From Methylobacterium phyllostachyos (GTDB lineage: Bacteria > Pseudomonadota > Alphaproteobacteria > Rhizobiales > Beijerinckiaceae), in the NCBI RefSeq assembly GCF_900103445.1, contig NZ_FNHS01000013.1, positions 124,001 through 188,000 on the forward strand: a stretch of DNA of 64,000 nt, read 5' to 3'. Positions 52,792 to 60,934 of the stretch are shown here, piece after piece (the first letter of the stretch is position 1; every line of letters begins with the position of its first letter). A program made the position numbers and the translations under genes. The notes beneath the pieces are model-generated. The model ran no database searches. It saw only the letters and a list, made by a program, of their open reading frames with translations, and had not been told where the DNA came from.

Positions 52792-53783
52792 CCGCGGTCC
52801 CCGACATCGAGGCCCTGGCCCGCCAGATCCGCGCGGCAAAGGGGGTCGGCCACAAACGCGACATCGACGCCGTGGTGGCGCGGCTCGGGCTGGCAAGCCG
52901 GCATGCGGCAGTGCCGGTCGGCGACGATTGCGCGGCGATTCCCGATGGCGACGGGCACCTTCTGCTGGCCATCGAGGGTTTTCTCGACAGCTTCGTGGCC
53001 GCCGACCCGTACTTCGCCGGCTATTGCGGCATCATGGTCAACCTGAGCGACGTCGCCGCCATGGGGGGGCGCCCGCTTGCCGTCGTCGATGCCCTCTGGA
53101 GCCGGGATGCCGAGGCGGCGGACCCGATCCTGGCCGGTCTGGCCGACGCCGCCACAATCTACGGCGTTCCGGTGGTGGGCGGCCACACCAACACCCGTGC
53201 GGCCGCCGGCAACCTTGCGGTCGCCGTGCTCGGTCGGGCGGGTCCGCGCCTCCTGACGAGCTTCGATGCCGCGCCCGGAGACGACCTCGTCGCCGCCATC
53301 GACCTGCGCGGACGCTTTCGCGAGCCGCATCCCTACTGGGACGCCTCGACGGGCGCGCCGGGCGAGCGGCTACGCGCCGACCTCGCACTGCTGCCGGGAC
53401 TTGCCGAGGATGGCTTGGCCCGCGCCGCGAAGGATATCAGCATGGCCGGCATCGTCGGCACGGCGCTGATGTTGCTCGAATGCTCGGGCGTCGGCGGCGT
53501 TATCGACCTCGACGCGATCCCGCGCCCCAGGGACGTTCCACTCGCGCGCTGGCTGACGGCCTTCCCGAGCTTCGGCTACCTCGTGAGCGTCCGCCCCGAC
53601 CGCACACCGGCCGTGGTGGCGCGCTTCGCGCAGTGCGGCATCGCGGCGTCCCGTATCGGGCGTCTCGACGCGAGCCGGGTTGCCCGGGTGCGGCATGCGG
53701 CGGGGGCAGAGGCGGTGGTCTGGGATTTCGCCGCCGGCGCGTTGATCGGCTGCGGCCGGAACGGCGTGGGGGCTGCCCCGTGA
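52788..53783 (+). CDS. nitF: PurM/AIR-synthase-like protein, Sll0787 family (NitF)
   Basis: 331 residues, GTG start overlapping the nitE stop (GTGA). The PurM/ThiL/HypE superfamily is recognised from VPVGDDCAAIPDGDGHLLLA, FAGYCGIMVNLSDVAAMGGR, PLAVVDALWSR and VPVVGGHTNTRAAAGNLAVA; the C-terminal domain has ARAAKDISMAGIVGTALMLL. Proteins of this fold activate oxygen atoms or carboxylates with ATP. The substrate is unknown. The N-terminal Asp pair and GGHTN loop suggest an intact Mg-ATP site. Confidence 0.87.
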   Translation: MTAVPDIEALARQIRAAKGVGHKRDIDAVVARLGLASRHAAVPVGDDCAAIPDGDGHLLLAIEGFLDSFVAADPYFAGYCGIMVNLSDVAAMGGRPLAVVDALWSRDAEAADPILAGLADAATIYGVPVVGGHTNTRAAAGNLAVAVLGRAGPRLLTSFDAAPGDDLVAAIDLRGRFREPHPYWDASTGAPGERLRADLALLPGLAEDGLARAAKDISMAGIVGTALMLLECSGVGGVIDLDAIPRPRDVPLARWLTAFPSFGYLVSVRPDRTPAVVARFAQCGIAASRIGRLDASRVARVRHAAGAEAVVWDFAAGALIGCGRNGVGAAP

Positions 53784-54955
53784 AACGCCTGCGCATTGCC
53801 ATCCTGACCCATTCCACCAACCCGCGGGGCGGCGTCGCGCATTGCCTCGCGCTGGCTGAGGCCCTGTGCGTCCTGGGCCACGAGGCCGTGGTCCACGCCC
53901 CCGACCCGTCCGGACGCGGCTTCTTCCGGGAGGCGGCCTGCCCGACGGTGGCGGTCGCGGCCCAGCCGGTCGCGGGCCCGACGGTCGAGCTGGTGCGCAC
54001 CCGCATCCAGGACTACCTGCGCCACTTCGGCAGCCCAGCCGCGTGCGACTTCGACATCTTCCACGCCCACGACGGGATCGGCGGCAACGCGCTCGCGACC
54101 CTGAAGCACCGACGCCTGATCCCGGGCTTCGTCCGCACCGTCCACCACGTCGATCACTTCGCCGACCCAGTGCTGGCGGACTGGCAGGAGCGTTCGATCC
54201 GCGAAGCCGGTCGGCTGCTCTGTGTCAGCCGCCTCTGGGCCGACTGGATCCGGGACGAGATCGGTGCGGAAGCCGATATCGTCGGGAACGGGGTCGATCC
54301 GTCGGTCTATCGCGACGTTCAGACCGGGGCGGATGCAGCGGTGCGGGACCGTTGGCAGCTCGGCCCGGGGCCGATCATCCTGAGCGTCGGCGGCTTCGAG
54401 GCACGCAAGAACACGCTGGGCATCATCGAGGCCTTCGGCCGTCTGCGGGCGCGTCGCCCGCAAGCGCAGCTCGTGGTTGCCGGCGGTGCCTCGCTCCTCG
54501 ACCACGCCGCCTACCGCGACCGCTGCCGCGCGGCCCTGGCGGCTGCGGGCCTCACGGTCGGTCGGGGTGAGGCCGTCATCGAGACGGGTCCCGTCCCGCA
54601 GGCCGACATGCCGGCGCTCTACCGGGCCGCCGACCTCCTGGCCTTCCCCTCTTGGACGGAGGGCTTCGGCCTATGCGTGCTGGAGGCTATGGCCTGCGGA
54701 ACGCCCGCCCTCGTCTCCCGCCGCCCGCCCTTCACCGAGTATCTCGCGCCGACGGACGCCCTCTTCGCCGATCCCGCCGACGCGGATGCCCTCGCCGACG
54801 CCATGGCGGCGGCCTTGGTGCCGCAGACCCGCGCCCGGCTGCGTGCGGCGGGTCTCGCCCGGGCGGCCGCTCAAACCTGGCGGGCCTGCGCCGAGCGCCA
54901 CCGCCAGGCCTACGCGGCCTGCACCCGCCTCCAGCCGGAGCCGATCCATGCCTGA
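53780..54955 (+). CDS. nitG: Glycosyltransferase, MSMEG_0565 family (NitG)
   Basis: 391 residues, GTG start overlapping the nitF stop. A GT4-type (GT-B fold) glycosyltransferase: ILTHSTNPRGGVAHCLALAE at the N-terminus, FDIFHAHDGIGGNALATLKH, VDHFADPVLADWQERSIREA, then GPIILSVGGFEARKNTLGII and FPSWTEGFGLCVLEAMACGT with the EX7E-like donor site. Its presence means the pathway product is probably glycosylated, but donor and acceptor are unknown. The last 8 bases overlap the next gene. Confidence 0.9.
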   Translation: MKRLRIAILTHSTNPRGGVAHCLALAEALCVLGHEAVVHAPDPSGRGFFREAACPTVAVAAQPVAGPTVELVRTRIQDYLRHFGSPAACDFDIFHAHDGIGGNALATLKHRRLIPGFVRTVHHVDHFADPVLADWQERSIREAGRLLCVSRLWADWIRDEIGAEADIVGNGVDPSVYRDVQTGADAAVRDRWQLGPGPIILSVGGFEARKNTLGIIEAFGRLRARRPQAQLVVAGGASLLDHAAYRDRCRAALAAAGLTVGRGEAVIETGPVPQADMPALYRAADLLAFPSWTEGFGLCVLEAMACGTPALVSRRPPFTEYLAPTDALFADPADADALADAMAAALVPQTRARLRAAGLARAAAQTWRACAERHRQAYAACTRLQPEPIHA

Positions 54956-55229
54956 GATGCACTTCCACGTCCGCTGGCCCGACGGACGGCGCGAGGCCTG
55001 CTACTCGCCCTCCCTCGTGGTGAAGGACTTTCTCACCCCGGGCGAAAGCTACGCCCTCGACGAGTTCGTCGCGAAGACCCGCACGGCCCTCACCATCGCG
55101 AGCGAGCGGGTGCGGGAGAAGTACGGGTTCAGCTGCTCCTCCGCCCTGGATCAACTCGCCCGGATCGAGGCCGCCGCGCAGCGGCAGCCCCCCGGTGGCC
55201 GTGTGGCGGTCGAGCGCTTCGAGCCCTGA
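54948..55229 (+). CDS. MSMEG_0570-family nitrogen-starvation protein
   Basis: 93 residues, start MPEMHFHVRWPDGRREACYS, beginning inside the nitG stop region. The family is a short protein found only in Nit1C clusters: SPSLVVKDFLTPGESYALDE, FVAKTRTALTIASERVREKY and GFSCSSALDQLARIEAAAQR are conserved-looking blocks, with two cysteines (CSS and ACYS). No function is known. It may be a carrier or small subunit for the pathway; that is speculation. Confidence 0.85.
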   Translation: MPEMHFHVRWPDGRREACYSPSLVVKDFLTPGESYALDEFVAKTRTALTIASERVREKYGFSCSSALDQLARIEAAAQRQPPGGRVAVERFEP

Positions 55230-55264
55230 ACCGGCCCCCTCCCGAACCTCACGGAGTTGGAACC

Positions 55265-56533
55265 ATGACGTCCACGATCCGTCACGTTCCCGTTGCCATC
55301 GTCGGCGGCGGCCAAGCCGGTCTCTCGGTCAGCTACCACCTCAAGCAGCGCGGCCTCGATCACCTCGTGTTCGAGGCGCACACGGCCGCACACACCTGGG
55401 CGACGCAGCGCTGGGACACGTTCTGCCTCGTTACGCCGAATTGGCAATGCGACCTGCCGGGTCATCCCTATGACGGGCCGGACCCGGACGGATTCATGAA
55501 GAAGGACGAGATCGTCGCCTATCTCAAGGCCTTCGTCGCCAAGGTGAATCCGCCGATCCGCGAGGGGGTCGCGGTCACGCGCGTCGCGCGGGGCGCGGAC
55601 GGGCTGTTCGCGGTCCAGACCTCGGAGGGCGACTACACCGCGGACGAGATCGTGGTGGCATCCGGCGGCTATCATACGCCGATCATCCCGCGCATGGCCG
55701 AGAAGCTGCCGGGCTCGATCGCGCAGATCCACTCGAACCAGTATCGCAAACCGGCCCAGCTGCCGGAGGGCGCTGTCCTGGTCGTGGGCTCTGGCCAGTC
55801 CGGCGCGCAGATCGCCGAGGATCTCCACCTCGCCGGCCGCGCCGTGCATCTGGCCGTAGGCGACGCGCCCCGCTGCGCCCGCTTCTACCGAGGCCGTGAC
55901 GTCGTCACGTGGCTCGCCGACATGGGTTATTACGAGAAGACCGTCGAAGACCATCCCCTGCGCGATGGCGTCCGCGATAACACCAACCACTACGTGACCG
56001 GCCGCGACGGTGGCCGGGATATCGACCTGCGCCGCTTCGCGACCGAGGGCATGGCGCTCTACGGCGTGCTGGAGGACTACGCCGACGGTGCACTCTGCTT
56101 CCGCGACAACCTCAAGCGCTCGCTCGATCAGGCCGACCGGACCTACAACGGCATCAACGCGGCCATCGACACGTACATCGCCGAGTCCGGCATCGCCGCG
56201 CCCGCGCAGACGCCATACAGCCCGGTCTGGGAGCCGGGCGAGTTGGTTACGAGCCTCCCCCTCGCAGGCTCCGGCATCACCAGCATCGTCTGGTGCATCG
56301 GCTTCACGCCGGATTTCCGCTGGCTGGACGCCTCCGTATTCAACGGTGCAGGCCAGCCCAAGCACAAGCGCGGCGTGACGGGTGAGGACGGCATCTCCTT
56401 CATCGGCCTGCCCTGGCTGAACACCTGGGGCTCCGGGCGTTTCGGCGCGGTCGGCCGCGATGCCGAGTACATCGTGCAGGTCATCCAGAAGCGCCTCGGC
56501 GCCGAGGGCTTCGCACTCAGCCGCATGGTTTGA
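55265..56533 (+). CDS. nitH: FAD-dependent oxidoreductase, MSMEG_0569 family (NitH)
   Basis: 422 residues. An N-terminal FAD site (VAIVGGGQAGLSVSYHLKQR) and an internal NADPH-type Rossmann motif (VLVVGSGQSGAQIAEDLHLA) match flavin monooxygenases of the Baeyer-Villiger/FMO type. Other blocks are TWATQRWDTFCLVTPNWQCD and IGLPWLNTWGSGRFGAVGRD. It would oxygenate or oxidise a pathway intermediate with NADPH and O2. Starts 36 bases after the MSMEG_0570 gene with CACGGAGTTGGAACC upstream. Last gene of the operon. Confidence 0.92.
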   Translation: MTSTIRHVPVAIVGGGQAGLSVSYHLKQRGLDHLVFEAHTAAHTWATQRWDTFCLVTPNWQCDLPGHPYDGPDPDGFMKKDEIVAYLKAFVAKVNPPIREGVAVTRVARGADGLFAVQTSEGDYTADEIVVASGGYHTPIIPRMAEKLPGSIAQIHSNQYRKPAQLPEGAVLVVGSGQSGAQIAEDLHLAGRAVHLAVGDAPRCARFYRGRDVVTWLADMGYYEKTVEDHPLRDGVRDNTNHYVTGRDGGRDIDLRRFATEGMALYGVLEDYADGALCFRDNLKRSLDQADRTYNGINAAIDTYIAESGIAAPAQTPYSPVWEPGELVTSLPLAGSGITSIVWCIGFTPDFRWLDASVFNGAGQPKHKRGVTGEDGISFIGLPWLNTWGSGRFGAVGRDAEYIVQVIQKRLGAEGFALSRMV

Positions 56534-56695
56534 GGCCCGCCGTCGCGCTGCGCGCCGGTCTCCCGTGCCGGCGCGTGATGTCCCTGCAACACCCGCCGCG
56601 CTCTCGTATTTCATCAGATCATTTACAGTAGACTCTAGGATAATCCGTGACATCATCAAGATGTAATTGGAAATGTATGCAGATTGATCGCATTT

Positions 56696-56704
56696 CCATA
56701 CAAG
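56696..56704 (+). promoter_or_regulatory. CCATACAAG copy upstream of the transporter gene
   Basis: The same 9-mer that is tandemly repeated before the Nit1C operon, here about 95 bases before the start at 56799. It lies in an AT-rich stretch (56610-56720), unlike the surrounding DNA, within a 265-base gap that otherwise holds no gene. It suggests control by the same regulator as the Nit1C operon. Confidence 0.5.
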
Positions 56705-56798
56705 AAAATATGGTTGGATCAGCGGCAAACTTCGATGTCCTTTGCGCCGCGGCGACGTGGCGAACGATGACGTGCGGCTTGTGGGAAGGGGTTCGAGG

Positions 56799-57809
56799 AT
56801 GATGAATCGGTTTGCGGCAACGCTGGCAGGAGGCGCGGCGCTCGCGTTGAGTGCGACAGCAGCTTTCGCGCAATCGACGACGGTTCCGGGCGAGCAGGTC
56901 GGCCTCGCCGCCGGCGCGCCGCTGCCGGAGGGCATCTACGCGGTGGACACCTTCACCTACCGACGCACCGACCAGCCGTTCTCGCCGGATACGTCGGTCA
57001 ATGTCCCGTTCCTGCTGTGGTCGACGCCGCTCACTCCGCTCGGCGGCCGGATCGAGGCCCTGGTGGCACAGCCCACCGTGTTCGCCTTCACGCGCAACGC
57101 GGCCGGCCAGGGCAACAAGGACATCTCGATCAATGTCGGCACTCTGCTCGCCGGCATCTGGGCCTTCGACCTCGGCGGTCATGTCGGCGTCAGCTTCCTC
57201 GGCGGCGTTCACCTGAACGATCTCGATGCCGGGCGCGGCTCGCTGTTCACCGGCGCCTTCGCGCCGAACCCGCGGGTGCCCGGCGGCCTGAGCCCGGTGG
57301 GAACGCCGGTGCTGCCGCAATTCTCCTCGAACACCTACCGCTTCGGCGTTGCTGGCAGCTATACCGGAGACGGGTGGGATATCACCGCCAACCTGACGGC
57401 GAACATCTACGACTCGCCCGGCCGCTTCGGCGGCCTCGTGGGTTCGGCGATCGGCCCGCTGCGCCTCTCGGACGCGCTCAATATCGACCTGACCGCGACG
57501 AAGAAGTTCGGCAACTTCGAGATCGGCCCAGTCGCCTACGGCACGTATAACTTCGACATCAGCTCGTTCAGCGCGGCAGCCGGCAACCGCGGTCGCTTCG
57601 CCATCGGCGGCCTCATCGGCTACGACTTCAAGGCTTTCACCGTCCAGGCCTATGTCGCCCGCGACGTCGTGACCGGCGCGACCTACACCAATGCGCTCGG
57701 CCGTACCCGCGACAACTACTCGACTGATGGCTGGGTGCGGTTCATCATACCGCTCTACACGCCGCCCGCAGCTGCGCCGGTGGTGGCGCCGCTGGTCCGC
57801 AAAGGCTGA
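56799..57809 (+). CDS. Outer-membrane transporter-like beta-barrel protein (phenol-degradation MetA/SphA type)
   Basis: 336 residues from the ATG at 56799 (ATG 56802 is possible), with a signal peptide (MMNRFAATLAGGAALALSAT then AAFAQ). The mature protein is rich in alternating beta strands and Gly (GGRIEALVAQPTVFAFTRN, FGVAGSYTGDGWDITANLTA, RFAIGGLIGYDFKAFTVQAY), ending in a strand WVRFIIPLYT. It resembles the MetA-pathway phenol-degradation transporter/outer-membrane family, channels for small organic compounds. It follows the Nit1C operon on the same strand and shares the CCATACAAG motif, so it may import or export the pathway's compound. Confidence 0.77.
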   Translation: MMNRFAATLAGGAALALSATAAFAQSTTVPGEQVGLAAGAPLPEGIYAVDTFTYRRTDQPFSPDTSVNVPFLLWSTPLTPLGGRIEALVAQPTVFAFTRNAAGQGNKDISINVGTLLAGIWAFDLGGHVGVSFLGGVHLNDLDAGRGSLFTGAFAPNPRVPGGLSPVGTPVLPQFSSNTYRFGVAGSYTGDGWDITANLTANIYDSPGRFGGLVGSAIGPLRLSDALNIDLTATKKFGNFEIGPVAYGTYNFDISSFSAAAGNRGRFAIGGLIGYDFKAFTVQAYVARDVVTGATYTNALGRTRDNYSTDGWVRFIIPLYTPPAAAPVVAPLVRKG

Positions 57810-57822
57810 GCGGGCAGGTTCC

Positions 57823-57932
57823 CGCGCCGCGGATCGCGGCGCGTCCGAAATCGAAGTGCACATCCTTCCCAGGGTCTTCGCTTCGACAGGGGCCGAGCGG
57901 CCCGGTCTCAACAGCTAAACCCGCTCGGCCCC
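57823..57932 (+). terminator. Two strong hairpins after the transporter gene
   Basis: Hairpin 1: CGCGCCGCG (57823-57831), loop GAT, CGCGGCGCG (57835-57843), a perfect nine-base stem 14 bases after the stop codon. Hairpin 2: GGGGCCGAGCGG (57889-57900) and CCGCTCGGCCCC (57921-57932), a perfect twelve-base stem with a 20-base loop. No T-run follows either. They lie in a 326-base gap (57810-58135) that has no other gene and may end the transcript. Confidence 0.55.
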
Positions 57933-58135
57933 GCCTCCCGCGGGCTAACGGATCCCCGCGCCTCGCTGTGCGACGAAGGCGGTGTCGCGGTGGTGAAGCT
58001 CTCGCATCAGCCCGAAACCCACTTCCGCGGGCGGGCGATCTGCAACCTCTGCATCGCGCTGCGGCGAAGCCCGCGTTGCGCCCGGCGCCGGGAGGGACCA
58101 GAACGGGCCCGAGACAGACCCGGAGTGAGAGCCGC

Positions 58136-60757
58136 ATGCGCACCGAGACGCCGCCGCTGATCCGCCTCGAGGAATACCGGCCGAGCGACTACCTGATCGA
58201 CCGCGTCGACCTCGATATCCGCCTCGACCCGCACGCGGCCCGCATCGACGCGACCCTTGCGTTGCGCCCGAACCCGGCAGGCGTCGCGGGGGCGCCGCTG
58301 AACCTCGACGGCGACGACCTGCGGCTGGTCTCTGCGGCCCTCGACGGCGCCCCCCTGTCGCCCGATGCCTACACGGTCTCGCCCGCGGGGCTCAGCCTTC
58401 TCACCCCGCCCCGGCAGCCCTTCAGCCTGCGCCTCGTCACCGAAATCGATCCGACCGCCAACACCAAGCTGATGGGCCTCTACCGCTCGAACGGCGTCTA
58501 CTGCACCCAGTGCGAGGCCGACGGCTTCCGCCGCATCACCTATTTTCTCGACCGCCCCGACGTCATGGCGGTCTACACCACGCGGATCGAGGCCGACCGG
58601 ACCGAGGCGCCCGTGCTGTTGGGCAACGGCAACCGGATCGAAGCCGGCCCGGTGGGCGCGGACCGGCACTTCGCCGTCTGGCATGACCCCCACCCGAAAC
58701 CCGCCTACCTGTTCGCCCTGGTCGGCGGCCGCCTCGGCAAGGTCGAGACCCAGTTCACCACCGCCGAAGGCCGCGCCGTCACCTGCGCGGTCTATGTCGA
58801 GCCCGGCAAGGAGTCCCGGGCGGATTACGCGCTCGACGCCGTGATCCGTTCCATGCAGTGGGACGAGACTGCATTCGGCCGCGCCTATGACCTCGACGTC
58901 TTCAACGTCGTTGCCGTGTCCGACTTCAACATGGGCGCCATGGAGAACAAGGGCCTCAACATCTTCAACGACAAATACGTGCTTGCGAGCCCCGAGACGG
59001 CAACCGATGGGGACTACGCCGCCATCGAGGCGATCATCGCCCATGAGTATTTCCACAACTGGTCGGGCAACCGCGTCACCTGCCGCGACTGGTTCCAGCT
59101 CTGCCTGAAGGAAGGACTGACCGTCTTCCGCGACCAGGAATTCTCCTCCGACATGCGGTCCCGGCCGGTGCACCGGATCGCCGAGGTCCGCTCGCTCCGG
59201 GCGCGGCAGTTCCCCGAGGATGCCGGGCCATTGCGCCATCCGGTGCGGCCCCGGGCCTACGCGGAGATCAACAACTTCTACACGGCGACCGTCTACGATA
59301 AGGGCGCCGAGATCGTCCGGATGCTGCGCACCCTGATCGGCGCCCCGGCATTCCGGGCCGGTATGGATCGGTATTTCGCTGACAATGACGGGCGTGCCGC
59401 CACGGTCGAGGATTTCCTCGCGGCCTTCACGGCCGTCACGGGACGCGACCTGACGGATTTCGCCCGCTGGTACGAGCGGCCCGGCACGCCCCGCCTCTCG
59501 GTGACCGGCCGATACGATCCGCAGGCGGCCCGCTACACGCTCCGGCTGGCGCAGAGCCTGCCCGGTGAGGGCGGGCAGGACGGCGCGCCCCTCGTGATCC
59601 CGGTCGCCCTCGGGCTCGTCGGCAGCGCGGGCCCGCTTGAGGCGGCAACCTCCGCCCAGGTGCGGGAGGGGGTCTTCGTGCTCGACCGGTCTGAGGCCGA
59701 GATCGTCTTCGGGGGTGTCACCGAGGAGCCGGTGCCCTCTGTGCTCCGGGATTTCTCCGCGCCGGTACGGCTCGACCTCGCGCTCACCGACGCGCAACGC
59801 ATGCGGCTGCTGGCCCAGGACAGCGATCCGTTCAACCGCTGGCAGGCGGCGCAGGACGTGGCCCTGCGGCTGATCCTGAAGCCCGATGCCGGCCGCATGG
59901 AGGCCTTCGCGGAGGCTTTGGGCCGGTTTCTCGACGGCGAGGCGCTGGCAGACCCGGCCTTCGCGGCCCTGGTGCTGGCGCTGCCGAGCGAGGGCGAGGC
60001 CGCCGACGCCCTGCCGGCCGACGTCGATCCCGACGCGATCCATCAGGCGCGTGTCGCGCTGCGGGCTGATCTTGGCCGCAGCCTGCGACCGCGCCTCGAA
60101 CGGATCGACGCTGCCCTCGCACCGGTCCCGGGGGCACCCTACAGCCCCGACGCCGCCTCGGCGGGGCGCCGGGCGCTGCGCAACGCTGCCCTCGACCTGA
60201 TCGCGGCCGGCGATCCCGCAGCCGGCGCCGCCTGGGCCGCGGAGCGGCTGGCGGGTGCGACCAACATGACCGACCGACTCGCCGCCCTCGCGACCCTGGC
60301 GCTGATCCCGGGCGAGACACGGGAGGCGGCGCTGGCCGATTTCGCAGCGCGCTACGCCGACGAGCCCCTGGTCCTGGATAAGTGGTTCGCCATCCAGGCG
60401 CAGATCCCCGAAGCCGGGACGCTGGAGCGAATCACCCGGCTGCAGGACCACCCAGCCTTCACGCTCACCAATCCGAATCGGGTGCGGGCGCTGATCGGCA
60501 GCTTCGCGTTCGGCAATCCGACCCAGTTCGCGAGACCCGACGGAGCGGGATTTGCGTGCGTGGCCAGGACTGTGGCGGCGCTCGATCCCACCAACCCGCA
60601 GGTTGCCGCGCGGCTGCTGACGGCGTTCGGATCCTGGCGGCGGCTGGAAAAATCGCGGTCCGCGAAAGCCGCCGAAATGCTCAACGGGATCAAGGCGATC
60701 CGGGGCCTGTCCCGGGATACGGCCGACATCCTGGCCCGCACCCTGGAAGGCGGCTAA
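58136..60757 (+). CDS. pepN: Aminopeptidase N (M1 metallopeptidase)
   Basis: 873 residues, the usual PepN length. The exopeptidase motif GAMENKG is at 267-273 and the zinc site HEYFHNW...E (H303, H307, E326 in CLKEGLTVF) is complete. Family blocks include YCTQCEADGFRRITYFLDRP, ATVYDKGAEIVRMLRTLIG, and the C-terminal DUF3458-type ARM region (ALIGSFAFGNPTQFARPDGA). It cleaves N-terminal residues from peptides in the cytosol. The start ATG at 58136 is preceded by CGGAGTGAGAGCCGC. Upstream in-frame codons from 57968 are rejected because they lack similarity. Confidence 0.96.
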   Translation: MRTETPPLIRLEEYRPSDYLIDRVDLDIRLDPHAARIDATLALRPNPAGVAGAPLNLDGDDLRLVSAALDGAPLSPDAYTVSPAGLSLLTPPRQPFSLRLVTEIDPTANTKLMGLYRSNGVYCTQCEADGFRRITYFLDRPDVMAVYTTRIEADRTEAPVLLGNGNRIEAGPVGADRHFAVWHDPHPKPAYLFALVGGRLGKVETQFTTAEGRAVTCAVYVEPGKESRADYALDAVIRSMQWDETAFGRAYDLDVFNVVAVSDFNMGAMENKGLNIFNDKYVLASPETATDGDYAAIEAIIAHEYFHNWSGNRVTCRDWFQLCLKEGLTVFRDQEFSSDMRSRPVHRIAEVRSLRARQFPEDAGPLRHPVRPRAYAEINNFYTATVYDKGAEIVRMLRTLIGAPAFRAGMDRYFADNDGRAATVEDFLAAFTAVTGRDLTDFARWYERPGTPRLSVTGRYDPQAARYTLRLAQSLPGEGGQDGAPLVIPVALGLVGSAGPLEAATSAQVREGVFVLDRSEAEIVFGGVTEEPVPSVLRDFSAPVRLDLALTDAQRMRLLAQDSDPFNRWQAAQDVALRLILKPDAGRMEAFAEALGRFLDGEALADPAFAALVLALPSEGEAADALPADVDPDAIHQARVALRADLGRSLRPRLERIDAALAPVPGAPYSPDAASAGRRALRNAALDLIAAGDPAAGAAWAAERLAGATNMTDRLAALATLALIPGETREAALADFAARYADEPLVLDKWFAIQAQIPEAGTLERITRLQDHPAFTLTNPNRVRALIGSFAFGNPTQFARPDGAGFACVARTVAALDPTNPQVAARLLTAFGSWRRLEKSRSAKAAEMLNGIKAIRGLSRDTADILARTLEGG

Positions 60758-60934
60758 GTAGCTGTACCGACGGGGAAAATCGATTCTTCCGCGACGCTGC
60801 AACAGGGGGTGTTCGTCAAGCCGGTATGGTAAAAAATCCGTGGACAAACCGCCCCTCAGGGTGATTGTATTCACAAAGATTCGGGGGGCGGGGAGCTCGG
60901 ACCGGATTGCAGTTCCCACGGGCGAGGTTCGGCC

